From assembly GCF_019802045.1 (NCBI RefSeq), contig NZ_JAHVHU010000010.1:186001-250000 (forward strand): DNA of 64,000 nucleotides, written 5' to 3'. Both the position numbers and the translations under genes were made by a program. Each line of letters opens with the position of its first letter. Position 1 is the stretch's first letter. The notes beneath the pieces are model-generated. The model made no database searches, was not told where the DNA came from, and saw only the letters and a list, made by a program, of their open reading frames with translations. Of the stretch, positions 1 to 8,985 are shown piece by piece. The DNA comes from Membranihabitans marinus. Lineage in GTDB: Bacteria > Bacteroidota > Bacteroidia > Chitinophagales > Saprospiraceae.

Positions 1-1
1 T

Positions 2-616
2 TACAAATTTATCCCTTCGCCTGAGGTAAAGGGTGAGGCGATTCGAATGACGGCACCAGCAGATCAGGTCGATGTGGATCACGAAGATGTCACCTTGACG
101 TGGGACCCGCTGGCAGGAGCACAGGAATATATTGTCCAAATTTCCATCCTGCCAGGCATTCTATTCGACAAATACAATAAAATGCTTCAGTTTACGACGA
201 CAGAAACTGAAATCAAAATTCCGTCTAACCAGCTCAAACCAGAACAAAAATATTATTGGAGAATCATCCCATTGAACAGCTTTACTTTTTGCCCGGAACC
301 AAGCGATCAAAGGGCATTTACGCCACAGGTAAAGTCCAATACGCATGTACTTCCTGATGGAGATAAAATTCGCATATATCCGAACATGATCTTTTCCGGC
401 CAATCGGAAATAAAGATTCAGTACACCTTTAGTACGGCCAGACAGTTACTATTCAGCATCTATAATGTCCAAGGTCAGCTCATCCGCCATTCCAAGGAAA
501 GAGTTATTGGCCATTCTGAATCATTGTTGTACACTGGAGATCTAAAAAGCGGCTTGTACCTGATACACATTTCTGACGGAAAAAACAGAGTACTTCAAAA
601 ATTGATGGTGCAGTAG
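2..616 (+). CDS. Secreted protein C-terminus with type IX secretion sorting domain (5' truncated)
   Basis: The reading frame is open from base 2, so this is the 3' end of a longer gene; the ATG at 47 is internal. The first ~100 codons look like a fibronectin type III-like beta sandwich (LTWDPLAGAQEYIVQIS, then YYWRIIPLN). The last ~85 residues have the pattern of a T9SS type A C-terminal domain: IRIYPN, then a hydrophobic strand with YNVQGQLI, then LKSGLYLIHI and a terminal LMVQ. Proteins with this domain are exported across the outer membrane and the domain is cleaved. The FN3-like part resembles the region before the sorting domain in Bacteroidota surface peptidases and adhesins. What the rest of the protein does cannot be seen here. 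Confidence 0.8.
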   Translation, partial: YKFIPSPEVKGEAIRMTAPADQVDVDHEDVTLTWDPLAGAQEYIVQISILPGILFDKYNKMLQFTTTETEIKIPSNQLKPEQKYYWRIIPLNSFTFCPEPSDQRAFTPQVKSNTHVLPDGDKIRIYPNMIFSGQSEIKIQYTFSTARQLLFSIYNVQGQLIRHSKERVIGHSESLLYTGDLKSGLYLIHISDGKNRVLQKLMVQ

Positions 617-746
617 ACCTGTTGAGTATTGGAAGCTAGGACTGTTTTGGTGATTTTTAAGTACCCTATTTTATGCCGGATATAAAAACAAATAACAGAT
701 AGCAGAATATCCGATTACCAAAACAAGACAATCACATATATTTTTA

Positions 747-754
747 TACTTTTG
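747..754 (+). promoter_or_regulatory. Candidate Bacteroidota -7 promoter element upstream of sucC
   Basis: TACTTTTG fits the Bacteroidota sigma-ABfr -7 consensus TAnnTTTG exactly and lies 26 bases before the sucC ATG. No clear -33 TTG is visible at the usual spacing. Confidence 0.5.
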
Positions 755-780
755 CACTTCAACTATCTTAAATCACAGAT

Positions 781-1980
781 ATGAACTTACACGAATACCA
801 GGGAAAAGAATTACTGAAGCAATACGGAGTCGACGTCCAGGAAGGCGTTGTCGTAGAGAACAAAGACAAACTGGGAGAAGCTTACCAGAAATTGAAGGAT
901 CAGACCAAAACCGATTTTGTTGTCGTTAAAGCTCAAATTCATGCCGGCGGACGAGGAAAAGGAGGCGGAGTTAAACTGGCAAAAAACAAGGAAGAATACC
1001 TTGAAATCTCCAACGACATTCTGGGGATGATGTTAAAGACACCGCAGACACCAGGTGGAATGGACGGAGAAGGAAAATTAGTCCAAAAGATTTTGGTGGC
1101 AGAGGATGTATATGCACCTGATTTTGAGGCCAATGATGAAATTTACATCTCTATTCTTACAGACCGGGAGAAAAATGCCAACGTTATCGTGTATTCCACG
1201 GAAGGCGGAATGGATATAGAAGCAGTTGCTGAAGAAACGCCCGAAAAAGTACACAAAGAATTTGTGGACCCAGAGCTGGGTTTACTACCATTTCAAAAAA
1301 GAAAAATTGCATTCAATCTGGGGCTGTCGGGCAAGGCTTTTAAAGGGATGACCAAATTTATTGGCAATCTGTATAAAGCCTTCACTTCAAGTGATGCTTC
1401 TTTATTTGAAATTAACCCATGTCTGCGTACTGGAGACGATCGTATCCTTGCCGTGGATTGTAAAGTAACGATCGATGACAATGCGCTATACCGTCACAAG
1501 GACATCGCTGAAATGAGAGATGAAAGTGAAGAAGACCCGACGGAAGTCGAAGCCAAAAACCATGGATTAAGTTATGTGAAGCTTGACGGAAATGTTGGAT
1601 GTATGGTCAACGGAGCAGGTCTGGCTATGGCGACCATGGATATGATTAAGCTTTATGGCGGAGAACCGGCGAACTTTTTGGATGTCGGGGGAACCGCAGA
1701 TGCAGCACGGGTAGAACAAGCCTTTCGCATCATACTAAAAGACGAAAATGTAAAAGCAATTCTCATCAATATTTTTGGCGGGATTGTCCGGTGTGACCGC
1801 GTCGCAAAAGGCGTCGTCGAAGCCGCGGGAAATATCGATATCACCGTTCCCATCATAGTCCGCCTCCAGGGTACCAATGCCGAACTCGGCAAGAAAATCA
1901 TTGATGAAAGCGGATTGAAAGTTGAATCAGCCATATTATTGGAAGAAGCAGCTGAAGCTGTACAAAATGCATTGAAATAG
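781..1980 (+). CDS. sucC: Succinyl-CoA synthetase (ADP-forming) beta subunit
   Basis: TCA-cycle enzyme that, with SucD, interconverts succinyl-CoA and succinate with formation of ATP or GTP. The 399 residues match the family length. The N-terminus (MNLHEYQGKELL) is the standard SucC start. The ATP-grasp domain follows, with VVKAQIHAGGRGKGGGV near residue 50 and the metal-binding EINP near 210. The C-terminal CoA-ligase domain carries the conserved GGTAD and NIFGGIVRCDRVA stretches. sucD is not adjacent; the next gene, 14 bases on, is xseA. A TAnnTTTG box lies just upstream. Assignment is secure. Confidence 0.97.
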   Translation: MNLHEYQGKELLKQYGVDVQEGVVVENKDKLGEAYQKLKDQTKTDFVVVKAQIHAGGRGKGGGVKLAKNKEEYLEISNDILGMMLKTPQTPGGMDGEGKLVQKILVAEDVYAPDFEANDEIYISILTDREKNANVIVYSTEGGMDIEAVAEETPEKVHKEFVDPELGLLPFQKRKIAFNLGLSGKAFKGMTKFIGNLYKAFTSSDASLFEINPCLRTGDDRILAVDCKVTIDDNALYRHKDIAEMRDESEEDPTEVEAKNHGLSYVKLDGNVGCMVNGAGLAMATMDMIKLYGGEPANFLDVGGTADAARVEQAFRIILKDENVKAILINIFGGIVRCDRVAKGVVEAAGNIDITVPIIVRLQGTNAELGKKIIDESGLKVESAILLEEAAEAVQNALK

Positions 1981-1994
1981 ATGACTTTCCCCGG

Positions 1995-3230
1995 ATGAAG
2001 CATTTGACTTTATTTGAACTCCATCAATTTATTCAGCGGGTATTTTACCTGAATTTTGAGGAAAGTGTATGGATTGAAGCTGAAATCGCTGAAGGCCGGG
2101 AACACAATGGGCACGTCTATTTGACATTGGTTGATAAGGATCCCAATGGACAAATACGAGCAAAAGCATCCTGTTCTTTGTGGCGAAATAAGGTGACTCA
2201 ATTAAGACGAACCCTGGGTCACCTTTATCCACAAGTGGTCAAAGCAGGAAACAAAGTCAAAGTTAAATGTTCTGTAGAATTCCATCCGAGATATGGCTAT
2301 TCCCTGCACGCAGATGACTTTGATCCCGCTTATACAGAGGGTTTTCTTTTTCTCGAAAAAAAGAAAACCATAGAACGACTCAAAAAAGAAGGAATTTTCG
2401 ATCTGAATAAGGCTCTATCACTACCATTAGTTGTGAATCGCATCGCTGTCATCAGTTCTCCCACGGCAGCAGGATACCAGGATTTTATGCATCAGCTGAC
2501 TGATAATCCATATGAATACACCTACTCCACCGAATTATTTGCCTCTGCGATGCAGGGCGACAAAGTTCAGGATCAATTTGTGGCCGCGCTGAATCACATT
2601 ATTCAGCGCAAAGAAGAATTTGATGTGATCGTGGTAGTCAGAGGCGGAGGGGCTAGTATTGATCTCAGTGATTTTGATGATTACAAGGTGGCCGCAGCGA
2701 TTGCACAGTCCCCCTTGCCGGTACTTGCGGGTATCGGTCATGAAAGAGATACTTCAGTGGTAGATATGGTGGCCTTTGCGCGAGTCAAAACACCTACTGC
2801 AGCCGCTGAAATGTTGATCGATATCAATTTTCAATATGAAAATAATATCCGGGAAATCCACCGGAAGTTGCAAGAAATCGTCACAAGAAAAGTTCAAGTG
2901 CTAAAGCAGGATTTGATGTACACCAAACAAACGATGACGCACCTGGCTAAGTCTCACCTTCGCAACGAAATGTTTCTATTGGAAAAACTGCGTCACTCCT
3001 TATACCACGTGACTAACGATGTTATCCAAAAAGAGCTTTTCTTTTTACATGAAATGAACATATGGATCACGCAAAACAATCCCATCCATATCATGCAAAA
3101 AGGGTATGCTATGGTGTACCAAAAACATCACCGGATCATGAATTTGAATGCCATCGACAAGGAACAACCTGTTCTTTTGATCATGGATCAACAAAATATC
3201 ACTATCAATGAAAAATCAGAAACCACCTAA
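1995..3230 (+). CDS. xseA: Exodeoxyribonuclease VII large subunit
   Basis: Catalytic subunit of exonuclease VII, which degrades single-stranded DNA from both ends into oligonucleotides. The 411 residues contain an N-terminal OB-fold (about 1-105) and the XseA catalytic domain. The domain has AVISSPTAAGYQDF, VVVRGGGASIDLSDFDD and PVLAGIGHERDTSVVD, followed by the VKTPTAAAE signature. A long helical region comes before a short C-terminal segment. The gene begins 14 bases after sucC and overlaps xseB by 23 bases, so the two subunits are probably translationally coupled. Confidence 0.96.
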   Translation: MKHLTLFELHQFIQRVFYLNFEESVWIEAEIAEGREHNGHVYLTLVDKDPNGQIRAKASCSLWRNKVTQLRRTLGHLYPQVVKAGNKVKVKCSVEFHPRYGYSLHADDFDPAYTEGFLFLEKKKTIERLKKEGIFDLNKALSLPLVVNRIAVISSPTAAGYQDFMHQLTDNPYEYTYSTELFASAMQGDKVQDQFVAALNHIIQRKEEFDVIVVVRGGGASIDLSDFDDYKVAAAIAQSPLPVLAGIGHERDTSVVDMVAFARVKTPTAAAEMLIDINFQYENNIREIHRKLQEIVTRKVQVLKQDLMYTKQTMTHLAKSHLRNEMFLLEKLRHSLYHVTNDVIQKELFFLHEMNIWITQNNPIHIMQKGYAMVYQKHHRIMNLNAIDKEQPVLLIMDQQNITINEKSETT

Positions 3231-3405
3231 ATCTTATTCTGAAGGAAAAGAAGAATTGGAAAACATTCGTCATCAATTGGAAGAAAACAAATTTGATGTC
3301 GATCAATTGGAACAATTAATAGATCGAGGCGACTACTTAATCGAATATTTGACGTCCAAACTAAGAAAATTGGAGAATAAAATGGAAAATCTACCCAAAA
3401 ATTAA
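3208..3405 (+). CDS. xseB: Exodeoxyribonuclease VII small subunit
   Basis: Small helical subunit that assembles along the XseA stalk. The 65 residues have the family pattern: SYSEGKEELENI near the start, then a repeating hydrophobic heptad and the DQLEQLIDRGDYLIEYLTSKL segment. The start codon lies inside the 3' end of xseA (23-base overlap in another frame), which is typical for this pair. The residues before SYSEG are lysine-rich and may be tolerated leader residues. Confidence 0.9.
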   Translation: MKNQKPPKSYSEGKEELENIRHQLEENKFDVDQLEQLIDRGDYLIEYLTSKLRKLENKMENLPKN

Positions 3406-3520
3406 CCATATTTAATCGTTATTTATTAGATTGAGCTAAAATAATAGTATAAAAACGTCTGTAATTTCACTATCACACTCTGGTGATAAATGCTTTCTTC
3501 AGTAGCTAAAACAATAACCA

Positions 3521-4843
3521 ATGTTTAAAAAAATATTTGCACTCGTATTCCTTTTGAAAATCAGTATGGGACTTCAGGCCCAAATGAGTGATCTTCCATT
3601 CACAGAATTTGACCTGGAAAATGGACTACATGTCATTCTTCACCAGGATAATTCGACCCCCATCGTAGCTGTTTCCGTGCTATACCATGTTGGTTCTAAA
3701 AATGAAAATCCAAACCGGACCGGCTTTGCACATTTTTTTGAACATCTGATGTTTGAAGGTTCTGAAAATATTGACCGAGGAGAATTTGACACCTACGTAT
3801 CCAATGCCGGTGGGGTAAACAATGCGAACACGACCCAAGACCGAACTTTCTATTACGAGATTTTTCCATCCAATCAACTCGAACTCGGACTGTGGCTCGA
3901 ATCCGAACGAATGTTGCACGCTAAAATAGACCACAAGGGCATAGAAACACAGCGCGAAGTAGTCAAAGAAGAAAAACGTCAACGGGTAGACAATCAACCG
4001 TACGGAACATGGCTATCTAATTCTTTTGAACGAGCCTATCATGTACATCCCTACAAATGGCCGGTGATCGGATCGATGGAAGACCTCAATGCTGCATCGG
4101 ATGAAGATTTTAAAAACTTTTATAAAAAATATTACCTCCCCAATAATGCAACGCTTTCTATCGCCGGCGACATAGACATCGAACAAACAAAAGCACTTAT
4201 TGCAAAGTATTTCTCAGATATACCTGCAGGTCCGGAAGTTACCCAGCCCGACATCGTAGAACCACCACTAGAGGGTCCCATAGTCGATACCATTTATGAC
4301 AATATCAGTCTTCCTGCGATGTTTTTGACGTATCGTATCCCGGCTCAAACGGACCCGGATATTTATCCGATCAAGATGTTGGCAACCTTGCTATCCGGAG
4401 GTGAAAGCTCCAGAATGGTTAAGAAATTAAAAAATGAAGAAAAGCTCGCCATACAGATTACAAACTTCCCGATGAATCTGGAAGATCCCGGAGTAAGTTT
4501 TATGATTGGGTTACCGAATATGGGAATTGAATTATCTGCATTATTGGAAGGGGTGGATCAAGAGATCGTGAAGGTCCAAAATGAACTCATAACAGATCGG
4601 GAATATCAAAAGTTGCAGAATCAATTTGAAAGTGAATTTATTCAAAATAATACCAGCATGGTGGCCATTGCAGAATCACTGGCGAATTATTACACCTATT
4701 TTGGGAATACTAATTTGATCAACACAGAAATCGAGAAAATAAAAAATGTTACCAAAGAAGACATTCGTCGGGTGGCGAACGATTATTTTACGCCCGACAA
4801 CCGCGTCGTCCTCTTTTATTTGCCAAAGCAACAGAACCAATAA
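3521..4843 (+). CDS. M16 family zinc peptidase, catalytic (HxxEH) member, secreted
   Basis: Insulinase/pitrilysin-type peptidase of 440 residues. A signal peptide ends near the AQ at residue 21. The inverted zinc motif HFFEH is at residues 71-75, and the distal glutamate is expected in EVVKEEKR near residue 150. An M16 C-terminal (inactive-half) domain follows from about residue 190. The neighbour ten bases downstream is a second M16 protein without the HxxEH motif, so the two probably form the heterodimer known for small bacterial M16B peptidases: one half supplies zinc, the other the R/Y substrate-binding pair. Likely periplasmic; the substrate is unknown. Confidence 0.93.
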   Translation: MFKKIFALVFLLKISMGLQAQMSDLPFTEFDLENGLHVILHQDNSTPIVAVSVLYHVGSKNENPNRTGFAHFFEHLMFEGSENIDRGEFDTYVSNAGGVNNANTTQDRTFYYEIFPSNQLELGLWLESERMLHAKIDHKGIETQREVVKEEKRQRVDNQPYGTWLSNSFERAYHVHPYKWPVIGSMEDLNAASDEDFKNFYKKYYLPNNATLSIAGDIDIEQTKALIAKYFSDIPAGPEVTQPDIVEPPLEGPIVDTIYDNISLPAMFLTYRIPAQTDPDIYPIKMLATLLSGGESSRMVKKLKNEEKLAIQITNFPMNLEDPGVSFMIGLPNMGIELSALLEGVDQEIVKVQNELITDREYQKLQNQFESEFIQNNTSMVAIAESLANYYTYFGNTNLINTEIEKIKNVTKEDIRRVANDYFTPDNRVVLFYLPKQQNQ

Positions 4844-4853
4844 TCAAAACGTC

Positions 4854-7016
4854 ATGAAAAACATACAATCATATATATTGCTCGGATGGATCACGCTTTT
4901 TGTATTCAGCTGTACACCGAAGGTCAGTCAGGATATGCAAACCAGTCCGGGTGAAACAGCACAATCTGACAACTGGCGTGCTACGCCGCCTAAGCCAGCC
5001 CCTGCTCCTGCTTTTAATCTTGGTGAATATGAAAGCTTCCAACTCGAAAACGGCCTCAACGTTATTGTCGTGGAAAATCATAAATTACCTGTGGTTTCAT
5101 ATCAGCTGTTCGTAGATCGCGGACCGCTCAAAGAGGGTGAAATTGCTGGCATATCTTCGATTACCGGCCAAATGTTGCGCACAGGCACGGATGAAATGTC
5201 TAAGGAAGAAATCGATGAAAAATTGGATTTCATTGCGGCGACGCTCAGCACCAGTTCTAGTGGATTTTTTGCTTCTTCACTCAAGAAACACAGTGATGAA
5301 TTATTGGATATAGCCACTGATGTTCTTTACCATCCCAGCTTCCCCGAGTCTGAATTTAACCGAATCATTCAAACCACAAAGTCAGGCCTGGCTTTTCAAA
5401 AATCGGATCCCAATTCGATTTCTGCTAATGTAGGAAATGCAATCCTTTATGGTAAAGAACATGCATATGGAGAGTTTACCACTGAAGAATCGGTGGAAGC
5501 TATTACACTAAATGATGTACGTGAGTTTTACAATGACAATTACTTTCCGAACAAAACATATCTAATAATTGTAGGAGATATCTCTACTTCGGAAGCTAAA
5601 TCACAGGCCCAAAATTACTTTGGTGACTGGAAGCGAAAAGAAGATTTTTCACCCATGATTCCGGCATCTGTCAATCGACCAGCACAAAATACAGTCAGTT
5701 TTATAAACAAAGATGGTGCAGTTCAATCGGTGGTAACAGTGGCTCAGACCAATAATTACAAGCCCAATGCTGAAGATCGCATGGCTGCCTCTCTGATGAA
5801 TACAATTCTAGGCGGGTATTTTGGGTCGCGACTCAATAAAAACATCCGGGAAGACAAAGGGTACACCTATGGTATTCGATCGTCTCTAAGCCCGGATCGT
5901 TATATCGGAGATTTTTCCATTTCTGCCAGCGTAAGAAATGAAGTCACCGACAGTACTTTGACCGAGATTCTTCATGAATTGAATGAAATAAGGAACGAAC
6001 TTGTTTCCCAAGAAGAACTTGAGCTGGTAAAAAACGTCAAGACAGGACAGTTTGCCCGTGGACTGGAAAGCCCGCAGACCATTGCGCAGTATGCACTAAA
6101 TATAGCCCGTTACGATCTTCCTAAAGACTATTACGAAACCTACCTGGAACGATTAGAAAAAATCACACCAGAAGACATTCGAATGGCGGCCCAAAAGTAC
6201 CTGGATCCCACAAAACTGGATATCATTATCGTGGGAAATGAATCAGCAGTTGCAAAAAACCTGCTACCATTTGCTAAAGGTGGTGAAATTGACTTTTACG
6301 ACACCAAGGCAAATAAGGTCGACAAATCTATAGACGGATCAAATGCGGAAGAAACGTTGGATGGAATTGACGCGCAGACCATCATCGAAAAATACATCGA
6401 TGCAGTAGGTGGCCGGGAAAAGCTATCCGCTGTCAATAGCTTTATAATGAAGTCACAGGCTTCTACTCCGATGGGTGATGTCACCACAACTATTCAGGGT
6501 AAGGATAACACAAAGGTCAATATGAAGGTTGAAGCCTCCGGAATGGTTGTGCAAGAAATCACCTTTAACGGACTCAAAGCAGAAGTTGGCGGTGTACAAG
6601 GCAGCCAGGTGATTACTGACCCCAAACAATTTGATCGTTTCCGGGATATGGCTCAGTTTGCTGAAGAACTTGAATATTTCAATTCTGACAATTATAAGAT
6701 CACATTTCAGGGAAAAGATAAAGTGGATGATGAACCCGCTTATAAAATCCAGGTTATGAAGTCAGATGGTTCGACAACCACAGAGTTTTATAATGCTACC
6801 TCAGGACTTAAAATGAAAGAAGTTATGAATGTGGAAGCCAATGGCCAACAAATCACCACCACTCAAAAGTTGGATGATTACCAAGTCGTAGAGGGTGTTA
6901 AAGTTCCCATGAAAATGACACTTTCCGGTGGTGGGATGCCTTTTGAGATGGTTACTGAAGTAGTGGATATACAGATTAATCCGGAAATATCGGATGAGGT
7001 TTTTGAGATTAATTGA
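4854..7016 (+). CDS. M16 family lipoprotein partner (non-catalytic) with extra C-terminal domain
   Basis: The ATG at 4854 is preferred over an upstream in-frame ATG at 4746, which lies inside the previous gene, because it starts directly at a lipoprotein signal peptide (MKNIQSYILLG, lipobox ending FSC). The 720 residues contain two M16 modules (about 50-480). The position of HxxEH is occupied by SITGQML, so zinc is not bound here. The substrate-binding GYTYGIRSS motif of the partner half is present. Residues ~515-720 form an additional beta-rich domain (AQTIIEKYIDAVGGREKL onwards) like the lipoprotein-sorting/LolA-like domains fused to some Bacteroidota zinc proteases. It probably works with the preceding gene in the outer or inner membrane envelope. 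Confidence 0.9.
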   Translation: MKNIQSYILLGWITLFVFSCTPKVSQDMQTSPGETAQSDNWRATPPKPAPAPAFNLGEYESFQLENGLNVIVVENHKLPVVSYQLFVDRGPLKEGEIAGISSITGQMLRTGTDEMSKEEIDEKLDFIAATLSTSSSGFFASSLKKHSDELLDIATDVLYHPSFPESEFNRIIQTTKSGLAFQKSDPNSISANVGNAILYGKEHAYGEFTTEESVEAITLNDVREFYNDNYFPNKTYLIIVGDISTSEAKSQAQNYFGDWKRKEDFSPMIPASVNRPAQNTVSFINKDGAVQSVVTVAQTNNYKPNAEDRMAASLMNTILGGYFGSRLNKNIREDKGYTYGIRSSLSPDRYIGDFSISASVRNEVTDSTLTEILHELNEIRNELVSQEELELVKNVKTGQFARGLESPQTIAQYALNIARYDLPKDYYETYLERLEKITPEDIRMAAQKYLDPTKLDIIIVGNESAVAKNLLPFAKGGEIDFYDTKANKVDKSIDGSNAEETLDGIDAQTIIEKYIDAVGGREKLSAVNSFIMKSQASTPMGDVTTTIQGKDNTKVNMKVEASGMVVQEITFNGLKAEVGGVQGSQVITDPKQFDRFRDMAQFAEELEYFNSDNYKITFQGKDKVDDEPAYKIQVMKSDGSTTTEFYNATSGLKMKEVMNVEANGQQITTTQKLDDYQVVEGVKVPMKMTLSGGGMPFEMVTEVVDIQINPEISDEVFEIN

Positions 7017-7155
7017 AAAAATCTCCCAAAAGTTGGGGTTGAGAATTGGAATTCAGTAACCGTGGTACATCTTTTTACATAGAATAGTCCTTGATTCTGG
7101 CGGGCAAATTTGGGTTAAACCATTGTTGTCATTGAGCAATCAAGAAATTCAACCA

Positions 7156-8805
7156 TCATCTGTCTTTAAATAGGATTTGTACACCCACGATGCCTGCGCC
7201 TACAAATGCTAATATCAGAGTCAGCATAGCCAGGCCCGGATATCCGAATAGTGTAAAACCGGATGGAATACTCATAAGCATCGATGCAGAAATCAACAAT
7301 GCTGCAACAATCAGCCCCATGGTAATCCGATTCGCCACTTTCTGAAAACCAGACATCAGTTGCTTCTCATCCAGCGACTCGATTTTCATTTCCCATTGAT
7401 TTTCAGCCAAGTTATGAAGTAACTTATTTAGTCGTCCGGGTAGTAATTCAATAAATTCCTTGCTTTCCAGAGCGGTGGTAAAAAAGTGATGTTCCACCAT
7501 ATTCTTGTACACATACTTCCGCATTAAGTCCGTGACATGTCGTTGAATCGCTTTGCGGGGATTAAAATCCGGTGCAATGCTCGCACCGACCTGATCCAAA
7601 TTTAGCAAAGCTTTCCCCAACAGACTGAGGCTTACAGGGAGGACATAACCATAATCTCCCGCGATTTTGATCACTTCAAAAATCAACTTACCGGTCTGGA
7701 GATTTTCCATGGTCATGTGCTCATTTTCTTGAACCAACAGACCAATATCTTGCTTAAATTGTTCGGGGCGCACTTCCTCCAATTCTCGGCTCATTTCGAT
7801 CAGGAGTCCAGCCAGCTTATCCCCGTTGGCTTCACCGAGATACAATAATAATTTTAAATAATGTTCTTTGTATTCTTCACCAAAATACGCGACCATGCCG
7901 ACATCAAGTAAGGCTATCTTGTTGTCCTCTGTAAGATGAATGTTCCCCGGATGGGGATCAGCATGCATAAAACCATCGATAACAATTTGCTGCAGATACG
8001 CTTCAAAAAGTTCTTTAACCAAAGTAATGCCATCCAATTCCAATTTTCGCAATGGGGTTATGGCGGTTATTTTTTCCCCATCGAGATATTTCATGGTCAA
8101 TATCCTACTGGTTGTATAATCAACCACCGGATCCGGGATAATAAGGTGTTCAAAATTTTTCAGGTTGTCCGCCAGAACCAACATATTTCGGGCTTCCTTT
8201 TGATAGTCCAGTTCCCGAAACAACGTTTTCTTAAAATAAGCAAAGAGCTCTTTGGCTGCAATTTGTTTACCTATCCGGGTATTTTCTTCCATAAAGGAAG
8301 CTGCCGATCCCAATACCTCCAGTTCTTCCTGTATTTTCTCTCGAATACCAGGCCGCTGAACCTTGACAACCACCTTCGTCCCATCACGTAATTCTGCCCG
8401 ATGGACCTGACCCAGGGAAGCAGAAGCTAACGGAATTTCATCAAACGAGTTAAACGCTTTTGAAATGCGAACACCGAGATCTTCCTGGATAATCTCATTA
8501 ACTTTTTCAAATTCGACCGGAGGAACTTTATCTTGCAGGTCAGCGAGCGCCTCTATAAACTTCTGAGGCAGCAAATCAGGCCGGGTAGAAAGCAACTGTC
8601 CCAGTTTTATAAAAGCAGGCCCCATTGCAATAAGATCCGTCGTCAACTCTTCCGGCGTTACATCATCAGATTCTTCTTTCTGCTCCCATCCATCATCCAT
8701 TTCATCAGACAAACCCGCATTTTTAACCAGGCTGCTGGTTCCATACTTGTAGAGAAACGCAGCAAGTTTCTTATACTGGCTTAGTTTTTTCATTTCGAGA
8801 GCCAT
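7156..8805 (-). CDS. AarF/ABC1/UbiB family atypical kinase
   Basis: Protein-kinase-like ATPase of the UbiB family, linked to isoprenoid quinone synthesis or lipid handling. The 549 residues include the family KxGQ-type signature (AFIKLGQLLSTRPD near 65), the alanine-rich nucleotide loop (ASASLGQVHRA) with lysine in VVVKVQRPG, the catalytic HADPHPGN and the metal-binding LLDVGMVA. Two hydrophobic helices close the protein (about 485-545), anchoring it to the membrane as in UbiB. The gene converges with the M16 operon and diverges from the heme lipoprotein gene. The precise substrate is unknown; in Bacteroidota a menaquinone or membrane-lipid role is likely. Confidence 0.92.
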   Translation of the reverse strand: MALEMKKLSQYKKLAAFLYKYGTSSLVKNAGLSDEMDDGWEQKEESDDVTPEELTTDLIAMGPAFIKLGQLLSTRPDLLPQKFIEALADLQDKVPPVEFEKVNEIIQEDLGVRISKAFNSFDEIPLASASLGQVHRAELRDGTKVVVKVQRPGIREKIQEELEVLGSAASFMEENTRIGKQIAAKELFAYFKKTLFRELDYQKEARNMLVLADNLKNFEHLIIPDPVVDYTTSRILTMKYLDGEKITAITPLRKLELDGITLVKELFEAYLQQIVIDGFMHADPHPGNIHLTEDNKIALLDVGMVAYFGEEYKEHYLKLLLYLGEANGDKLAGLLIEMSRELEEVRPEQFKQDIGLLVQENEHMTMENLQTGKLIFEVIKIAGDYGYVLPVSLSLLGKALLNLDQVGASIAPDFNPRKAIQRHVTDLMRKYVYKNMVEHHFFTTALESKEFIELLPGRLNKLLHNLAENQWEMKIESLDEKQLMSGFQKVANRITMGLIVAALLISASMLMSIPSGFTLFGYPGLAMLTLILAFVGAGIVGVQILFKDR

Positions 8806-8985
8806 GTTCTATTTTTTTGTTTGAAGGTTATCAAATATAACATTTTCTACCGCATCACACCTGGCATTGTCAGGATTTCACTGGCAATTCATTAAACCTC
8901 TCTTTCTCGAATGTAGTTTAACATCAGGATATAGTATCAAGAATGTAGTCATCCTCTCAAAAATATTGATTTTCTTGTGATTACC

